From Nocardia acidivorans NBRC 108247 (lineage in GTDB: Bacteria; Actinomycetota; Actinomycetes; Mycobacteriales; Mycobacteriaceae): a stretch of 64,000 nucleotides of DNA. Location: assembly GCF_001625085.1 (NCBI RefSeq), contig NZ_BDAW01000007.1, forward strand, positions 1 to 64,000, read 5' to 3'. Of the stretch, positions 46,233 through 56,626 are shown one piece after another. Every line of letters starts with the position of its first letter. Position 1 is the first letter of the stretch. The position numbers were made by a program, and so were the translations under genes. Under the pieces are notes generated by a model that saw only the letters and a list, made by a program, of their open reading frames with translations, had not been told where the DNA came from and did no database searches.

Positions 46233-47650
46233 TGCGCACCTTCATTCACGGCGGAACGGTGGTGTCGCCCACCGGATCCCAATTGCTCGACGTGCTCATC
46301 GACGGGGAAACCATTGCGGCGGTGGTGCAACCGGGCAGTACCGCGCTCGGTGCGGATCTGGCCGCGGCCGCCGATACGGTCATCGACGCCACCGGCAAGT
46401 ATGTGATTCCCGGCGGCGTGGACGCGCACACCCATATGCAGATGCCGTTCGGCGGCACCGAAGCTTCGGACACCTTCGAGACCGGAACCCGGGCGGCGGC
46501 CTGGGGCGGCACCACCACGATCGTCGATTTCGCCATTCAGAAACCCGGTGAGCACGTACAGGATTCGCTCGCACAGTGGCATCAGAAGGCATCGGGCAAA
46601 TGCGCGATCGACTACGGCTTCCATCAGATCATCGGTGACGTCAATGCCGAATCGCTCAAGGGCATGGCGGAATTGGTCTCCGAGGGTGTCACCAGCTTCA
46701 AGCTGTTCATGGCGTACCCGGGTGTCTTCTACTCCGACGACGGGCAGATCCTGCGCGCCATGCAGACCGCCGGTGACCTGGGCGCGGTGCTGATGATGCA
46801 CGCGGAGAACGGAATCGCCATCGACGTACTCGTCGAGCAGGCGGTCCAGCGCGGTGACACCGCACCGTATTTCCACGGCACGAGCAGACCCTGGCAGCTC
46901 GAGGAAGAGGCCACCCATCGCGCCATCATGCTGGCGAATGTCACGGGCGCACCGCTGTACGTCGTGCACGTGTCGGCGAAACAGGCCCTGGAACAGATCG
47001 CCACCGCACGCGGTCGGGGCCAGAACGTCTTCGGTGAGACCTGCCCGCAGTACCTGTACCTGTCTCTCGAAGAACAGTTGGGCGCACCGGGTTTCGAGGG
47101 CGCGAAATGGGTGTGCTCGACCCCGCTGCGCTCGCGCGAGGAGGGTCATCAGGACGAGCTGTGGCGGTACATCCGCACCGGTGATGTCGCCAATGTCGCC
47201 ACCGACCACTGCCCCTTCTGCATGAAGGGCCAAAAGGAGCTCGGGCTGGGCGATTTCAGCAAGATCCCCAATGGCATCGGCGGCATCGAACATCGGATGG
47301 ACCTGATGTTCCAGGGCGTCAAGGACGGCCGCATCTCCCTGGAGAAGTGGGTCGAGATCTGCTGCACCACCCCCGCGCGCATGTTCGGCATGTACCCGCG
47401 CAAAGGCATCATCGGCCCCGGCGCGGACGCGGACGTGGTCATCTACGACCCGAACGGGCACACCAGCATCGGGCTCGGCAAGACGCACCACATGAATATG
47501 GATTACTCCGCCTACGAGGGCTTCGAGATCGACGGGCACGTGGACACCGTGCTCTCGCGTGGCCGGGTGATCATCGACGGTCGCGAGTACCGGGGCAGCA
47601 CCGGGCACGGCCGATTCGTCAAACGCGCACTGTCACAGAACCTCATCTGA
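46232..47650 (+). CDS. Dihydropyrimidinase/hydantoinase
   Basis: A 472-residue metal-dependent amidohydrolase. Ligands for the two metals are His66 and His68 (DAHTHMQ), carboxylated Lys157 (TSFKLFMAYP), His190 (MMHAENG), His246 (YVVHVSAKQ) and Asp325 (TDHCPF). It should open dihydrouracil or dihydrothymine, or hydantoins, to N-carbamoyl amino acids, the step just before the amidohydrolase encoded upstream. The gene is coupled to both neighbours on the plus strand. Confidence 0.93.
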   Translation: MRTFIHGGTVVSPTGSQLLDVLIDGETIAAVVQPGSTALGADLAAAADTVIDATGKYVIPGGVDAHTHMQMPFGGTEASDTFETGTRAAAWGGTTTIVDFAIQKPGEHVQDSLAQWHQKASGKCAIDYGFHQIIGDVNAESLKGMAELVSEGVTSFKLFMAYPGVFYSDDGQILRAMQTAGDLGAVLMMHAENGIAIDVLVEQAVQRGDTAPYFHGTSRPWQLEEEATHRAIMLANVTGAPLYVVHVSAKQALEQIATARGRGQNVFGETCPQYLYLSLEEQLGAPGFEGAKWVCSTPLRSREEGHQDELWRYIRTGDVANVATDHCPFCMKGQKELGLGDFSKIPNGIGGIEHRMDLMFQGVKDGRISLEKWVEICCTTPARMFGMYPRKGIIGPGADADVVIYDPNGHTSIGLGKTHHMNMDYSAYEGFEIDGHVDTVLSRGRVIIDGREYRGSTGHGRFVKRALSQNLI

Positions 47651-47669
47651 TTCGAACGGAGAGTTCCGC

Positions 47670-48707
47670 ATGGATATCGGTGTGGTCCTGCAATGCACGC
47701 CGCCCGCCTCGCGGGTCGTAGAACTGGCGAGAGTGGCTGAGACGCATGGCTTCTCACACGTGTGGACCTTCGACTCGCATCTGCTGTGGCAGGAGCCGTA
47801 CGTTATCTACAGCCAAATCCTGGCCGTCACCCGCAAAGTCGTGGTCGGGCCCATGGTGACCAATCCGGCCACCCGGGATTGGACGGTCACCGCCTCGACC
47901 TTCGCCACGCTCAACGAGATGTACGGCAATCGCACGATCTGCGGTATCGGACGCGGTGATTCGGCGGTGCGCACCCTCGGCGGGAAGCCCTCGAACCTGG
48001 CGACCCTGCGCGAATCCATCGGCGTCATCCGCGAACTCGGCAACGGTCGCGCGGCCACCATCGGCGACACCACGGTGCGATTGCCATGGGCGGGCGATTC
48101 CCGACTGCCGGTCTGGGTGGCCGGATATGGCCCGCGCGCACTGGATCTCACCGGTGAGGTGGCGGACGGCTTCATTCTCCAACTCGCCGATCCCGATATC
48201 ACCGCCTGGACCATCGCCCGCGTGCGCACCGCCGCCGAACGCGCCGGGCGGGATCCCGGCGAGGTGACCATCTGCGTGGCGGCCCCCGCATACATCACCG
48301 ACGGCAGCGAAGCGGGACTGAAACACGCCCGGGAACAATGCCGTTGGTTCGGCGGCATGGTCGGCAACCACGTCGCCGATATCGTCGCCAAATACGGTGC
48401 CGACAGCGAGGTTCCGGCCGCGCTCACCGAATACATCGCGGGTCGAGAAGGTTACGACTACAACGAACACGGCCGCGCCGGAAATACGCACGCGGAGTTC
48501 GTCCCCGACGCGATCGTGGACCGCTTCTGCGTACTCGGCACGGCCGATGAACATCTGGCCCGGCTGCGCGAGCTCGAAGCGCTCGGCGTGGACCAGTTCG
48601 CCGTCTACCTGCAACACGACGCCAAGACCTCGACGCTCGAGGCGTATGGCGAATCGGTCCTGCCGCGCCTGGCGCATCCGGTCACCGCCACGGCGAGCGC
48701 AATATGA
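47670..48707 (+). CDS. LLM-class flavin-dependent oxidoreductase, TIGR03842-type
   Basis: A 345-residue luciferase-like TIM-barrel oxidoreductase, likely F420- or FMN-dependent. MDIGVVLQCTPPASRVVELARVAETHGFSHVWTFDSHLLW and GIGRGDSAVRTLG are typical of the subgroup that accompanies pyrimidine degradation genes. It could supply the reductive or oxidative step on the ring that is otherwise missing from the operon, since no dihydropyrimidine dehydrogenase is present. The ATG has GGAGAG upstream and follows dihydropyrimidinase by 19 bases. Confidence 0.85.
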   Translation: MDIGVVLQCTPPASRVVELARVAETHGFSHVWTFDSHLLWQEPYVIYSQILAVTRKVVVGPMVTNPATRDWTVTASTFATLNEMYGNRTICGIGRGDSAVRTLGGKPSNLATLRESIGVIRELGNGRAATIGDTTVRLPWAGDSRLPVWVAGYGPRALDLTGEVADGFILQLADPDITAWTIARVRTAAERAGRDPGEVTICVAAPAYITDGSEAGLKHAREQCRWFGGMVGNHVADIVAKYGADSEVPAALTEYIAGREGYDYNEHGRAGNTHAEFVPDAIVDRFCVLGTADEHLARLRELEALGVDQFAVYLQHDAKTSTLEAYGESVLPRLAHPVTATASAI

Positions 48708-48789
48708 AAACCGATGTGGCGGAACGAGATTCGCCGCCCGCGCGCATCCGGACGGCGCGTGGGCCGCTGTTCGAAACGAGAGATCGACT

Positions 48790-49748
48790 ATGACGGATTC
48801 GACGACAGCCGCGGCCACCGGGCTCGTACCCGAACCCGCGGTGGTGCTGCGCCCGCTCCGGGTGACGTCCCCGTCCGGGCGTGGATCGATGGTGCGCGGA
48901 CTCGGCTACCCGATCGCCGCGTTCGGATTGCTGCTCGCGGCATGGGAATTGGTGAAGGTGCTGGTGCCCGCCAACGGCATCAGTATCGGAGATCAGCGCA
49001 TCCTGCCGCGCACCACCGATGGCGCGCTGCCGCACGTCTGGGCGGTGGTGACCGTGCTGGGGGAGAAGGACGGCAAACGCACCGTCGGCGCGACGCTTCT
49101 TCATACGGCCGGATTCACGCTCGGGCTGGCGCTGTCGGCGCTGATACTCGGGACCGTCGTCGGGGTGGCCCTGGCCGTACTCATGCAGCGGTTCTCCTTC
49201 GTGGAACGCGGCCTGCTGCCGTATGTGATCGTTTCCCAGACGGTGCCGTTGATCGCCCTGGCTCCGCTGGTGGCGGGCTGGGGCGGCAAGATCCACATCG
49301 GCGGCAGGCCGTGGGAACCCTGGATGAGCATTGTGGTGATCGCCGCCTACCTGGTGTTCTTCCCGGTCGCCATCGGCATGCTGCGCGGATTGCAGTCGCC
49401 CGCAAAGGCTTCGGTGGAACTGCTGCACAGCTGCGGGGCCGGATGGTGGCGCACGCTGGTGCATCTGCGCCTGCCGGCCGCGGTCCCGCACCTGCTGCCC
49501 GCACTGCGGCTCGGCGCGGCCGCCGCGGTGATCGGCGTGGTGGTGGCCGAGATCTCCACCGGAACGGCGGGCGGGATCGGCCGCCAGATCATCGTCTTCT
49601 CCCAGCAGTCCACCGGTAATGCGGCCCGGCTGTATGCGGCGGTATCGGCGGCGGCGCTGCTCGGGGTGGTGCTCACCGCGCTGGTTGGCCTGGCCGAGTT
49701 CACCCTGCGCCGTTACAGCAGACCCGGTCATTCGTCAGGAGGTTCCCG

Positions 49749-49752
<4 letters not shown>
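48790..49752 (+). CDS. ABC transporter permease, SsuC/ThiX-like
   Basis: A 320-residue inner-membrane permease with about seven membrane helices and the binding-protein-dependent loop ELLHSCGAGWWRTLVHLRLPAAVPHLLPALRLG. It belongs to the nitrate/sulfonate/taurine and pyrimidine-precursor group. It overlaps the ATPase gene in a TTGA junction. With the second permease at 50597 it should form a heterodimeric channel for the nucleobase-like or ureido compound that the operon degrades. Confidence 0.9.
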
Positions 49753-50596
<844 letters not shown>

Positions 50597-50600
<4 letters not shown>

Positions 50601-51370
50601 TCCGACTGCTCAAAGCCGGGCTTCCGCCGGTGCTCTTCGGTGTGATCATGCTCGTGCTGTGGCAGGTGCTGACCGTCGCCGGGGGCGTGCCGTCCTTCCT
50701 CCTGCCCGCACCGTCCGCCATTGCCGATGCCTTTTCCAGCAATGTCGATTCGATCGGCAAGGCCGCCATGGCGACCGGGACGAACGCCCTCATCGGGTTG
50801 GTCGTCGGGTCCTTCCTCGGGATCGCCGCGGCCATGCTCGCCGTCCGGTTCGAGGTGGTGGGCGGCCTGCTCGGCGCGCTGGCGGCCGGTGCGGCCGCCA
50901 TTCCGATCGTCGCGCTCGCGCCCCTGCTGAACTCCATGTACTCCACCACCACGGACCTGCCCCGCCGCCTGGTCGCCGCCATTGTGGTCTTCTTCCCCGT
51001 ATTCGTCAGCACCGCAAGGGGTTTGCGTCAGGTCCCGCGCGTCCAGGACGACCTGATGACCGCGTACGCCGCCACCGGCTGGCAGATCACCCGCACCGTG
51101 CGCCTGCCCGCGGCGCTCCCGCACCTGTTCACCGGCCTGCGCATCGCCGCACCGGGCGCGGTGATCGCCGCCATCATCGCCGAATACTTCGGCGGTCTAC
51201 AGCACGGCCTCGGCAGCCGCATCACCTCCGCCGCGGCCAATACCGCCTATCCACGCGCCTGGGCCTATGTCGTCGCCGCCATGCTCCTGGGCCTGATCTT
51301 CCTGGCCGCCGTCCTGCTGCTGGAACAGCTCACCCGCCGACCCCGCACCACCCTCTGGAGATCCACATGA
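50597..51370 (+). CDS. Second ABC transporter permease
   Basis: A 257-residue permease with six membrane helices and the coupling loop [33 protein letters not shown]. It is a paralogue of the permease at 48790. Both ends overlap neighbours (GTGA and ATGA), so expression is tightly balanced with the ATPase and the binding protein. Confidence 0.9.
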
Positions 51371-52509
51371 GAAGTACCGCAAAGAAATACCGCCTCCGGG
51401 CCTGTCTGGCCGTCGCGGCGCTGGGCCTGGCGGCGCTGACGGCATGCGGCACCACCGACAGCAGCACCACCTCCGATGGCCTCACCAAGGTGAAGTTGCA
51501 GTTGCAGTGGTTCAAACAGGGCCAGTTCGCCGGCTACCTGGCCGCCGTCGACCAGGGCTTCTACAAGGAGCAGGGCCTGGACGTCGAAATCCTCGACGGC
51601 GGAACCGATATCGTGCCGCAGACCGTACTGGCACAGGGGCAGGCCGACTACGCCATCGCCTGGGTGCCCAAGGCGCTCGCCTCCCGCGAGGCCGGGGCGG
51701 GCATCACCGATGTGGCCCAGATCTTCCAGCGCTCGGGCACCAAACAGGTGTCGTTCAAGACCGCGGGCATCAGCGGCCCGGGTGATCTGCGCGGTAAGAA
51801 GGTCGGAAACTGGGGCTACGGCAATGAATTCGAACTCTTCGCCGGAATGACCAAGGCGGGCATCGACCCGGCCAAGGACGTCAAACTGGTGCAGCAGCAG
51901 TTCGATATGAACGCCTTCCTCGCACACGATATCGATGCCGCACAGGCCATGTCGTACAACGAATACGCGCAACTGCTCGAGGTGAAGAACCCGGCCACCG
52001 GAAAGCTGTACACCGCGGACGATTTCACCGCGATCGACTGGAACGACCAGGGCGTGGCCATGCTGCAGGACGCCATCTGGGCCAATACCGAGAAGTTGAA
52101 GGACACCAAGTACGCCGATCAGACGGTGAAGTTCATCGCCGCCTCGCTCGAGGGCTGGGCGTTCTGCCGCGACAATGTCGACAAATGCCGCGATATCACC
52201 GTGGCGGCGGGCTCGACGCTCGGCGCGAGCCATCAGCAGTGGCAGATCAGCGAGATCAACAAACTCATCTGGCCCTCGCCCAACGGTGTGGGGCTGATGG
52301 ACAAGACCGCGTGGGATCGCACCGTCACCATCGCCAAGTCCACCAAGAATCAGGAGGGCGCGACCGTGCTCACCAAGGATCCGGACAAGGACGCGTACAC
52401 CACCGAATACGCCACCAAGGCCCTGGATCTGCTCAAATCGCAGGGGCTCGATGTCACCGGCTCCGGCTACACCGCGCAGCCGGTGACCCTCACCGAGGGC
52501 GGCAAATAG
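51367..52509 (+). CDS. NMT1/THI5-like substrate-binding lipoprotein
   Basis: A 380-residue ABC binding protein. Signal peptide with lipobox LTAC (near residue 26), then LQLQWFKQGQFAGYLAAVDQGFYKEQGLDVEILDGG, the hallmark of NMT1/THI5-like proteins that bind pyrimidines or their precursors. This fits the degradative enzymes in the operon. GGAG lies seven bases before the ATG. A hairpin terminator follows the stop. Confidence 0.92.
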   Translation: MRSTAKKYRLRACLAVAALGLAALTACGTTDSSTTSDGLTKVKLQLQWFKQGQFAGYLAAVDQGFYKEQGLDVEILDGGTDIVPQTVLAQGQADYAIAWVPKALASREAGAGITDVAQIFQRSGTKQVSFKTAGISGPGDLRGKKVGNWGYGNEFELFAGMTKAGIDPAKDVKLVQQQFDMNAFLAHDIDAAQAMSYNEYAQLLEVKNPATGKLYTADDFTAIDWNDQGVAMLQDAIWANTEKLKDTKYADQTVKFIAASLEGWAFCRDNVDKCRDITVAAGSTLGASHQQWQISEINKLIWPSPNGVGLMDKTAWDRTVTIAKSTKNQEGATVLTKDPDKDAYTTEYATKALDLLKSQGLDVTGSGYTAQPVTLTEGGK

Positions 52510-52529
52510 CCTTCCCACCAGCTGTAACA

Positions 52530-52558
52530 GTGCCCGCTATGCCTCGCGTAGCGGGCAC
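52530..52558 (+). terminator. Terminator of pyrimidine operon
   Basis: GTGCCCGCTA (52530-52539) pairs perfectly with TAGCGGGCAC (52549-52558) around a 9-base loop, followed by CCCTGTTTT. Confidence 0.85.
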
Positions 52559-52596
52559 CCCTGTTTTCGGGGCTTCCACCCCCTGTCCGCCTGGCA

Positions 52597-52602
52597 TAAA
52601 AT
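52597..52602 (+). promoter_or_regulatory. -10 box for leaderless TetR gene
   Basis: TAAAAT closely fits the -10 consensus and precedes the GTG at 52609 by six bases. The heptamer CGGTCAG occurs at the start of the gene and again about 22 bases later, a possible repressor contact. Confidence 0.6.
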
Positions 52603-52608
52603 TTGGCC

Positions 52609-53244
52609 GTGCGGTCAGAAAATGAGCCAGACGGTCAGCCGAGATCGTTCATCGAGGAGGCGCGACGGCGGCAGATCATCGCCGCGGCCGTCGAGGTGAT
52701 CTCCGATATCGGTTACGGCAATGCCTCCCTGGCACGGATCGCCAAGCACGCCGGAATCTCCAAGGGCGTCATCTCCTACCACTTCGACGGCAAGGACGAC
52801 CTGATGCGACAGCTGGTCATCCAGCTGTACGTATCCGGGGCGGAGTACATGACTCCGGTCATCACCGCGGCAGCGGGCGGCTGGCGCGGCAGGGTGCTGG
52901 CCTATATCGAATCCAATCTGGACTTCATCGACGCCAATAAGCGCTATGTGGCCGCCATGACCGATGTGGTGCTCAATCTGCGTGACGCCGAAGGGAAGTC
53001 GGTCTTCGCTACCGCGGAGGGCGCGGACGAGATCCTCGTCCCGCTCGCCGACATGCTGCGAGCAGGGCAGCGCGAAGGCGTCTTCGGTGAATTCGACGCC
53101 CTGCTCATGGCCAAATCCATCCGTGATGCCATCGACGGCATCGCCGGAAGGGCCATCAGCGAACCGGATTTCGACGTGCGTCGCTACTCGGCACATGTGT
53201 GCCGCATCTTCGATTTGGCAACGGGTAAGCAGGGGGACAAATGA
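52609..53244 (+). CDS. TetR-family transcriptional regulator
   Basis: A 211-residue TetR protein. The helix-turn-helix is at about residues 18-62 (RRQIIAAAVEVISDIGYGNASLARIAKHAGISKGVISYHF). The C-terminal ligand domain is helical. GTG at 52609 sits six bases after the -10 box and has no ribosome-binding site, so it is probably leaderless. It overlaps the GT39 gene by four bases (ATGA) and most likely controls it. Confidence 0.92.
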   Translation: MRSENEPDGQPRSFIEEARRRQIIAAAVEVISDIGYGNASLARIAKHAGISKGVISYHFDGKDDLMRQLVIQLYVSGAEYMTPVITAAAGGWRGRVLAYIESNLDFIDANKRYVAAMTDVVLNLRDAEGKSVFATAEGADEILVPLADMLRAGQREGVFGEFDALLMAKSIRDAIDGIAGRAISEPDFDVRRYSAHVCRIFDLATGKQGDK

Positions 53245-54764
53245 CAAGAACACTCGATACCGCGGCCGTGCGCGCGGAATCACCGCGCGAGGTGCCGCCG
53301 TTCGCGCTCGGCTGGGTGCTGGGCATCGCGGCGGTGGGTGCGCTCGCGCTGGTGGCCACGCTCGGCCAATACGGATTCTTCGGCGACGAACTGTATTTCG
53401 TCTCGGCGGGGCACCGGCTCGCGGCGAGCTATGCCGATCAGGGGCCGCTGGTGCCCGCCATCGCCCGGTTGATGGATCTGCTCGCACCGGGATCGATGGT
53501 GGCGCTGCGCCTTCCGTCGGTCGTGCTGACGGTGGCGGCCATGGTGGTCAGCGCGCTCATCGCACGGGAGTTCGGCGGTTCGCGCACCGCGCAGGCGCTC
53601 ACCGTCATCGCCTACGCGACCTCGCCGTTCCTGCTCGTGCAGGGAACGCAGTTGTCCACCAACGCGATCGACACCGCGCTGTGGGTGCTGATCAGCTGGC
53701 TGGTCATTCGCTGGGTGCGCACCCGCCAGGACTCGCTGCTGATGTGGGCGGCCGTGGTGACCGCGCTCGATCTGCAGGTGAAGTGGCTGGTGCCGTTCCT
53801 GTGGGTGGCCATCGCCGTGGGCGTGCTCTGCTATGGACCGCGTGAGCTGCTGCTGCGGCCCGCGCTATGGGCCGGTGCCGCAGGCGTTTTCGTCACCATG
53901 ATCCCCAGCCTGATCTGGCAGGCCCGGCACGGCTGGCCACAACTGGGAATGGGCGCGCAGGTGGCCGCGGAACAGGACAGCATCGGCGGGCGGCTCATGT
54001 TCGTGCCGATGGCACTGGCCTCGGCGGGGGTGATCGGTGCGATCCTGCTGCTGGGCGGCATCCTGGCACTGCTGAGCATGCCGGAGCTACGGCCCTATCG
54101 CTTCCTCGGATTGGTCCCCGTGGTGCTGACCCTCGCGTTCGTCATCACCGATGGGCGAGCGTATTACGCGGTCGGATGCTATGGCGCGGTCATGGCGGCC
54201 GGAGCGGTATTCGCCACCCGCAAGGCACAGGGCTGGCGGCGCTGGGTGGGCGGTGTGCTCGTGCTGGCGTCGGTCGCACTGGTGGCCGTGACCCTGCCGC
54301 TACAGCCGGAGTCCGCGGTGCGACCCGCCGCCTCCGAGAGCGCCGCCTGGCAGCAGCTCAGCGTGTACGGGCGCTTCGGCTGGGAAGAGCTGGCCCAGGC
54401 CACCGAGCAGGCGTATCTGGCGCTGCCCGAGGCCGAGCGCGCGAACGCCGTGGTGATTGCCGATTCCTATTGGCAGGCAAGCGCATTGGATCTGGATCGG
54501 ACCGGGCACGGCCTGCCCCGGATCTACAGCCCGAACCGCGGCTTCGGCTACTTCGGCACGCCGCCGGACTCGGCCACCACCGTCATCTGGGTCGGCGGTG
54601 ACGGCAGCGAACCCCGCGACTACTGCGCCGAGGTCACCGCCGTGGGCAGAGCCGATGCGCGCCTGGGCATTCCGGGCGTCACCCGGGACATCACGCTGTG
54701 GCGCTGTGACCACCCGCGCGCACCGTGGTCGCGCGAGTGGCCGGATATGTTGCGACTGGGGTGA
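53241..54764 (+). CDS. GT39-type integral membrane glycosyltransferase, copy 1
   Basis: A 507-residue polytopic protein of the PMT/ArnT family, which moves a sugar from a lipid carrier to an outer-face acceptor. The first outer loop has GFFGDELYF, containing the acidic pair typical of GT39 catalysis, then DQGPLVPAIARLMD. About 10-11 membrane segments follow, and a C-terminal outer domain with IYSPNRGFGYFGTPP. A close paralogue lies at 58377. Sugar and acceptor are unknown. The gene is coupled to the TetR gene upstream. Confidence 0.88.
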   Translation: MTRTLDTAAVRAESPREVPPFALGWVLGIAAVGALALVATLGQYGFFGDELYFVSAGHRLAASYADQGPLVPAIARLMDLLAPGSMVALRLPSVVLTVAAMVVSALIAREFGGSRTAQALTVIAYATSPFLLVQGTQLSTNAIDTALWVLISWLVIRWVRTRQDSLLMWAAVVTALDLQVKWLVPFLWVAIAVGVLCYGPRELLLRPALWAGAAGVFVTMIPSLIWQARHGWPQLGMGAQVAAEQDSIGGRLMFVPMALASAGVIGAILLLGGILALLSMPELRPYRFLGLVPVVLTLAFVITDGRAYYAVGCYGAVMAAGAVFATRKAQGWRRWVGGVLVLASVALVAVTLPLQPESAVRPAASESAAWQQLSVYGRFGWEELAQATEQAYLALPEAERANAVVIADSYWQASALDLDRTGHGLPRIYSPNRGFGYFGTPPDSATTVIWVGGDGSEPRDYCAEVTAVGRADARLGIPGVTRDITLWRCDHPRAPWSREWPDMLRLG

Positions 54765-54776
54765 ATTCGGTCCCGC

Positions 54777-55508
54777 TCAGCCCCGTGACGTCGACACCGT
54801 GTTCAGGCTGACGTCCGCGGCCGGGGCGCCGTCGCCGGAGCCGTCCTGGACTCCGGCGGCGGCGATGTTCCCCAGCACGTCGAGTCCGCCGGTGATCCTG
54901 CCGAACGGGGTGTAGCTCGGGGGCAGCTGGGAGTCCTTGTACACCAGGAAGAACTGGCTGCCATTGGTGTTCGGCCCGGCATTGGCCATGGCCACCGTGC
55001 CCGCGGGATACGTTGCGCCCGCGAGGTTCTCATCGGCGAACTTGTACCCCGGGCCGCCGGTGCCCTTCGCGGTCGGATCACCGCACTGCAGGACGAAGAT
55101 GCCCTCCGTGGTCAGGCGGTGGCATTTGGTGTTGTCGAAATACTGTTCACCGGCCAGGAATACGAACGAGTTCACCGTATGCGGTGCGCGCGCCGCTTCC
55201 AGGGCGATGGTGATGGTTCCGCAGTTGGTCTCCAGATTCGCGGTGTACGCGGCGTTCTGGTCGATGGTCAGGGCGGGCTCGGTCGGCCACTGCTTGCCAT
55301 TGGCCTGAGCGCCCGCGGCCGGGTTGCAGCCCGCGGCCGTCTCCAATCGGGGCGCGGGGGTGGCCTGGGCGCGACCGGTGACCAGCACGGCGACCGCGAC
55401 GGTCACGCCGAGCAGGCTGATCCGCCGTAGCGCCTTGCGATCGAGGCGGATTCGGCGGGGCCGGGCGATATCGCCGTCAATGGTGTGCGCGTGCGGTTCG
55501 GTATTCAC
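54777..55508 (-). CDS. Membrane-anchored cyclophilin-type peptidyl-prolyl isomerase
   Basis: A 243-residue protein with a basic cytoplasmic N-terminus, one hydrophobic anchor (about 30-50) and an outer cyclophilin domain. Signature elements are CHRLTTEGIFVLQCGDPTAKGTGGPGY and MANAGPNTNGSQFFLVY. It should assist folding of exported proteins. The GTG start at 55508 has GAAGGAG upstream. It is convergent with the GT39 gene with a gap of 12 bases. Confidence 0.9.
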   Translation of the reverse strand: MNTEPHAHTIDGDIARPRRIRLDRKALRRISLLGVTVAVAVLVTGRAQATPAPRLETAAGCNPAAGAQANGKQWPTEPALTIDQNAAYTANLETNCGTITIALEAARAPHTVNSFVFLAGEQYFDNTKCHRLTTEGIFVLQCGDPTAKGTGGPGYKFADENLAGATYPAGTVAMANAGPNTNGSQFFLVYKDSQLPPSYTPFGRITGGLDVLGNIAAAGVQDGSGDGAPAADVSLNTVSTSRG

Positions 55509-55669
55509 CGGCGGGTGTCTCCTTCAGTCGAGGATTGCGCTCTGGACCGCATAGTGATCGGACTATGCGGTCGGCATCATTCCACCTCTCGACCGTGCGC
55601 GGAGCGGGTTGACCCGACCTGCCCGAGCGGACGCGCCGGGCGCACTCCCATTCGCCGGGTTCTCGCTGC

Positions 55670-55675
55670 TAACGT
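55670..55675 (+). promoter_or_regulatory. -10 box for AIM24-family gene
   Basis: TAACGT fits TANNNT and lies eight bases before the ATG at 55684, with no ribosome-binding site between, suggesting a leaderless or near-leaderless transcript. Confidence 0.4.
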
Positions 55676-55683
55676 TCGCGCAC

Positions 55684-56364
55684 ATGAAGGTTCAACTGCG
55701 GCATCAACCGTCGTCGACCATTGCCCGCTGCTTCCTCGCGGGCGGTGAGCCCATGCGGGTCGAGAGCGGTGCCATGGTGGCACACTCCGCCGGAGTCAGC
55801 TTGGCCGCCAAGGCCGAAGGCGGCATCATCGCCGGGCTCAAGCGTTCGGTGCTCGCGGGCGAATCGTTTTTCGTCTCCACCTTCACCGCCCCGCCCACTG
55901 GCGGCTGGGTCGATGTGGCGCCCGCGCTGCCCGGAGATATGTTGGCGCTGACCATTACCCAGGATCGGCCGTACTTCATCAGCCGGGGCGGCTGGATCGC
56001 GAATTCGCACGCGGTGACCGTCGAGGCCAAATGGGGTGGGCTGGCGAATCTCTTCGGCGGTGAGGGCGGGTTCGGGCTGCGCGCGCACGGCGACGGCGAA
56101 GTGGTGCTCGGCGTCTTCGGCGCGATCGATGTGATCGACCTGGCCCCCGGCGAACCGGTCACCATCGACACCGGCCACGTGGTCGCCTACGACCTTGCCA
56201 TGAACTTCACCATCCGCCGCGCCGTCTCCGGCCGCTCCCTGCAATCGCTCAAATCGGGCGAGGGCTTCGTTTTCGACTTCGTCGGCCCCGGCCGCGTCCT
56301 GCTGCAAACCCGTAATCCGGGCGCGTTCGCCGCCTGGGCCGGTTCGTCGGCCTCCTCCGGCTAG
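55684..56364 (+). CDS. AIM24 family protein
   Basis: A 226-residue beta-rich protein of the AIM24/TIGR00266 family. Typical segments are VQLRHQPSSTIARCFLAGGEPMRVESGAMVAHS, GESFFVSTFTAP and the C-terminal LKSGEGFVFDFVGPGRVLLQTRN. The fold is a trimeric tubby-like beta-sandwich of uncertain function. The start at 55684 agrees with the family N-terminus. A 27-codon ORF follows about 110 bases later. Confidence 0.88.
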   Translation: MKVQLRHQPSSTIARCFLAGGEPMRVESGAMVAHSAGVSLAAKAEGGIIAGLKRSVLAGESFFVSTFTAPPTGGWVDVAPALPGDMLALTITQDRPYFISRGGWIANSHAVTVEAKWGGLANLFGGEGGFGLRAHGDGEVVLGVFGAIDVIDLAPGEPVTIDTGHVVAYDLAMNFTIRRAVSGRSLQSLKSGEGFVFDFVGPGRVLLQTRNPGAFAAWAGSSASSG

Positions 56365-56416
56365 ATATTGTGATGTACCCCACTTTTCCATCCGCTGAAA
56401 ATCCCGCCCCGTGAAA

Positions 56417-56436
56417 GTGAATCGTGCATGATTCAC
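56417..56436. promoter_or_regulatory. Inverted repeat upstream of the small ORF
   Basis: GTGAATC (56417-56423) and GATTCAC (56430-56436) form exact 7-base arms around GTGCAT. It lies about 37 bases before the 27-codon ORF and could be an operator or a leader hairpin. Confidence 0.5.
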
Positions 56437-56472
56437 AAGTCGACATGTCATTTCATAGATGAGGAGTAGCGC

Positions 56473-56556
56473 GTGTCCGGATCCGCCTCGGATTTCCTGT
56501 CTCAGGTACTGATCAAGACCCTCCAGGGCCTGTTCACCGGTAGCACCGGCCAGTAA
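56473..56556 (+). CDS. Hidden 27-residue peptide
   Basis: GTG at 56473 opens a 27-codon frame ending in TAA at 56554-56556. GAGGAG lies six bases upstream, one of the best ribosome-binding sites in the window. A perfect 15-bp hairpin terminator follows 21 bases after the stop. The peptide has a Ser/Gly-rich start and a hydrophobic, amphipathic middle (DFLSQVLIKTLQGLF), ending in GSTGQ. I do not recognise a family. A membrane-active or regulatory peptide is possible. The evidence for expression is the site and terminator, not similarity. Confidence 0.6.
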   Translation: MSGSASDFLSQVLIKTLQGLFTGSTGQ

Positions 56557-56577
56557 CTGCACGACGCGGAAACGCAA

Positions 56578-56613
56578 ACGGCCCATTCGATCGCGCGGGA
56601 TCGAATGGGCCGT
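56578..56613. terminator. Strong hairpin after the small ORF
   Basis: ACGGCCCATTCGATC (56578-56592) pairs perfectly with GATCGAATGGGCCGT (56599-56613) around a 6-base loop. It lies between the small ORF and the decayed Uma2 gene, which point towards each other. Confidence 0.85.
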
Positions 56614-56626
56614 ACTCATGTCCGGA

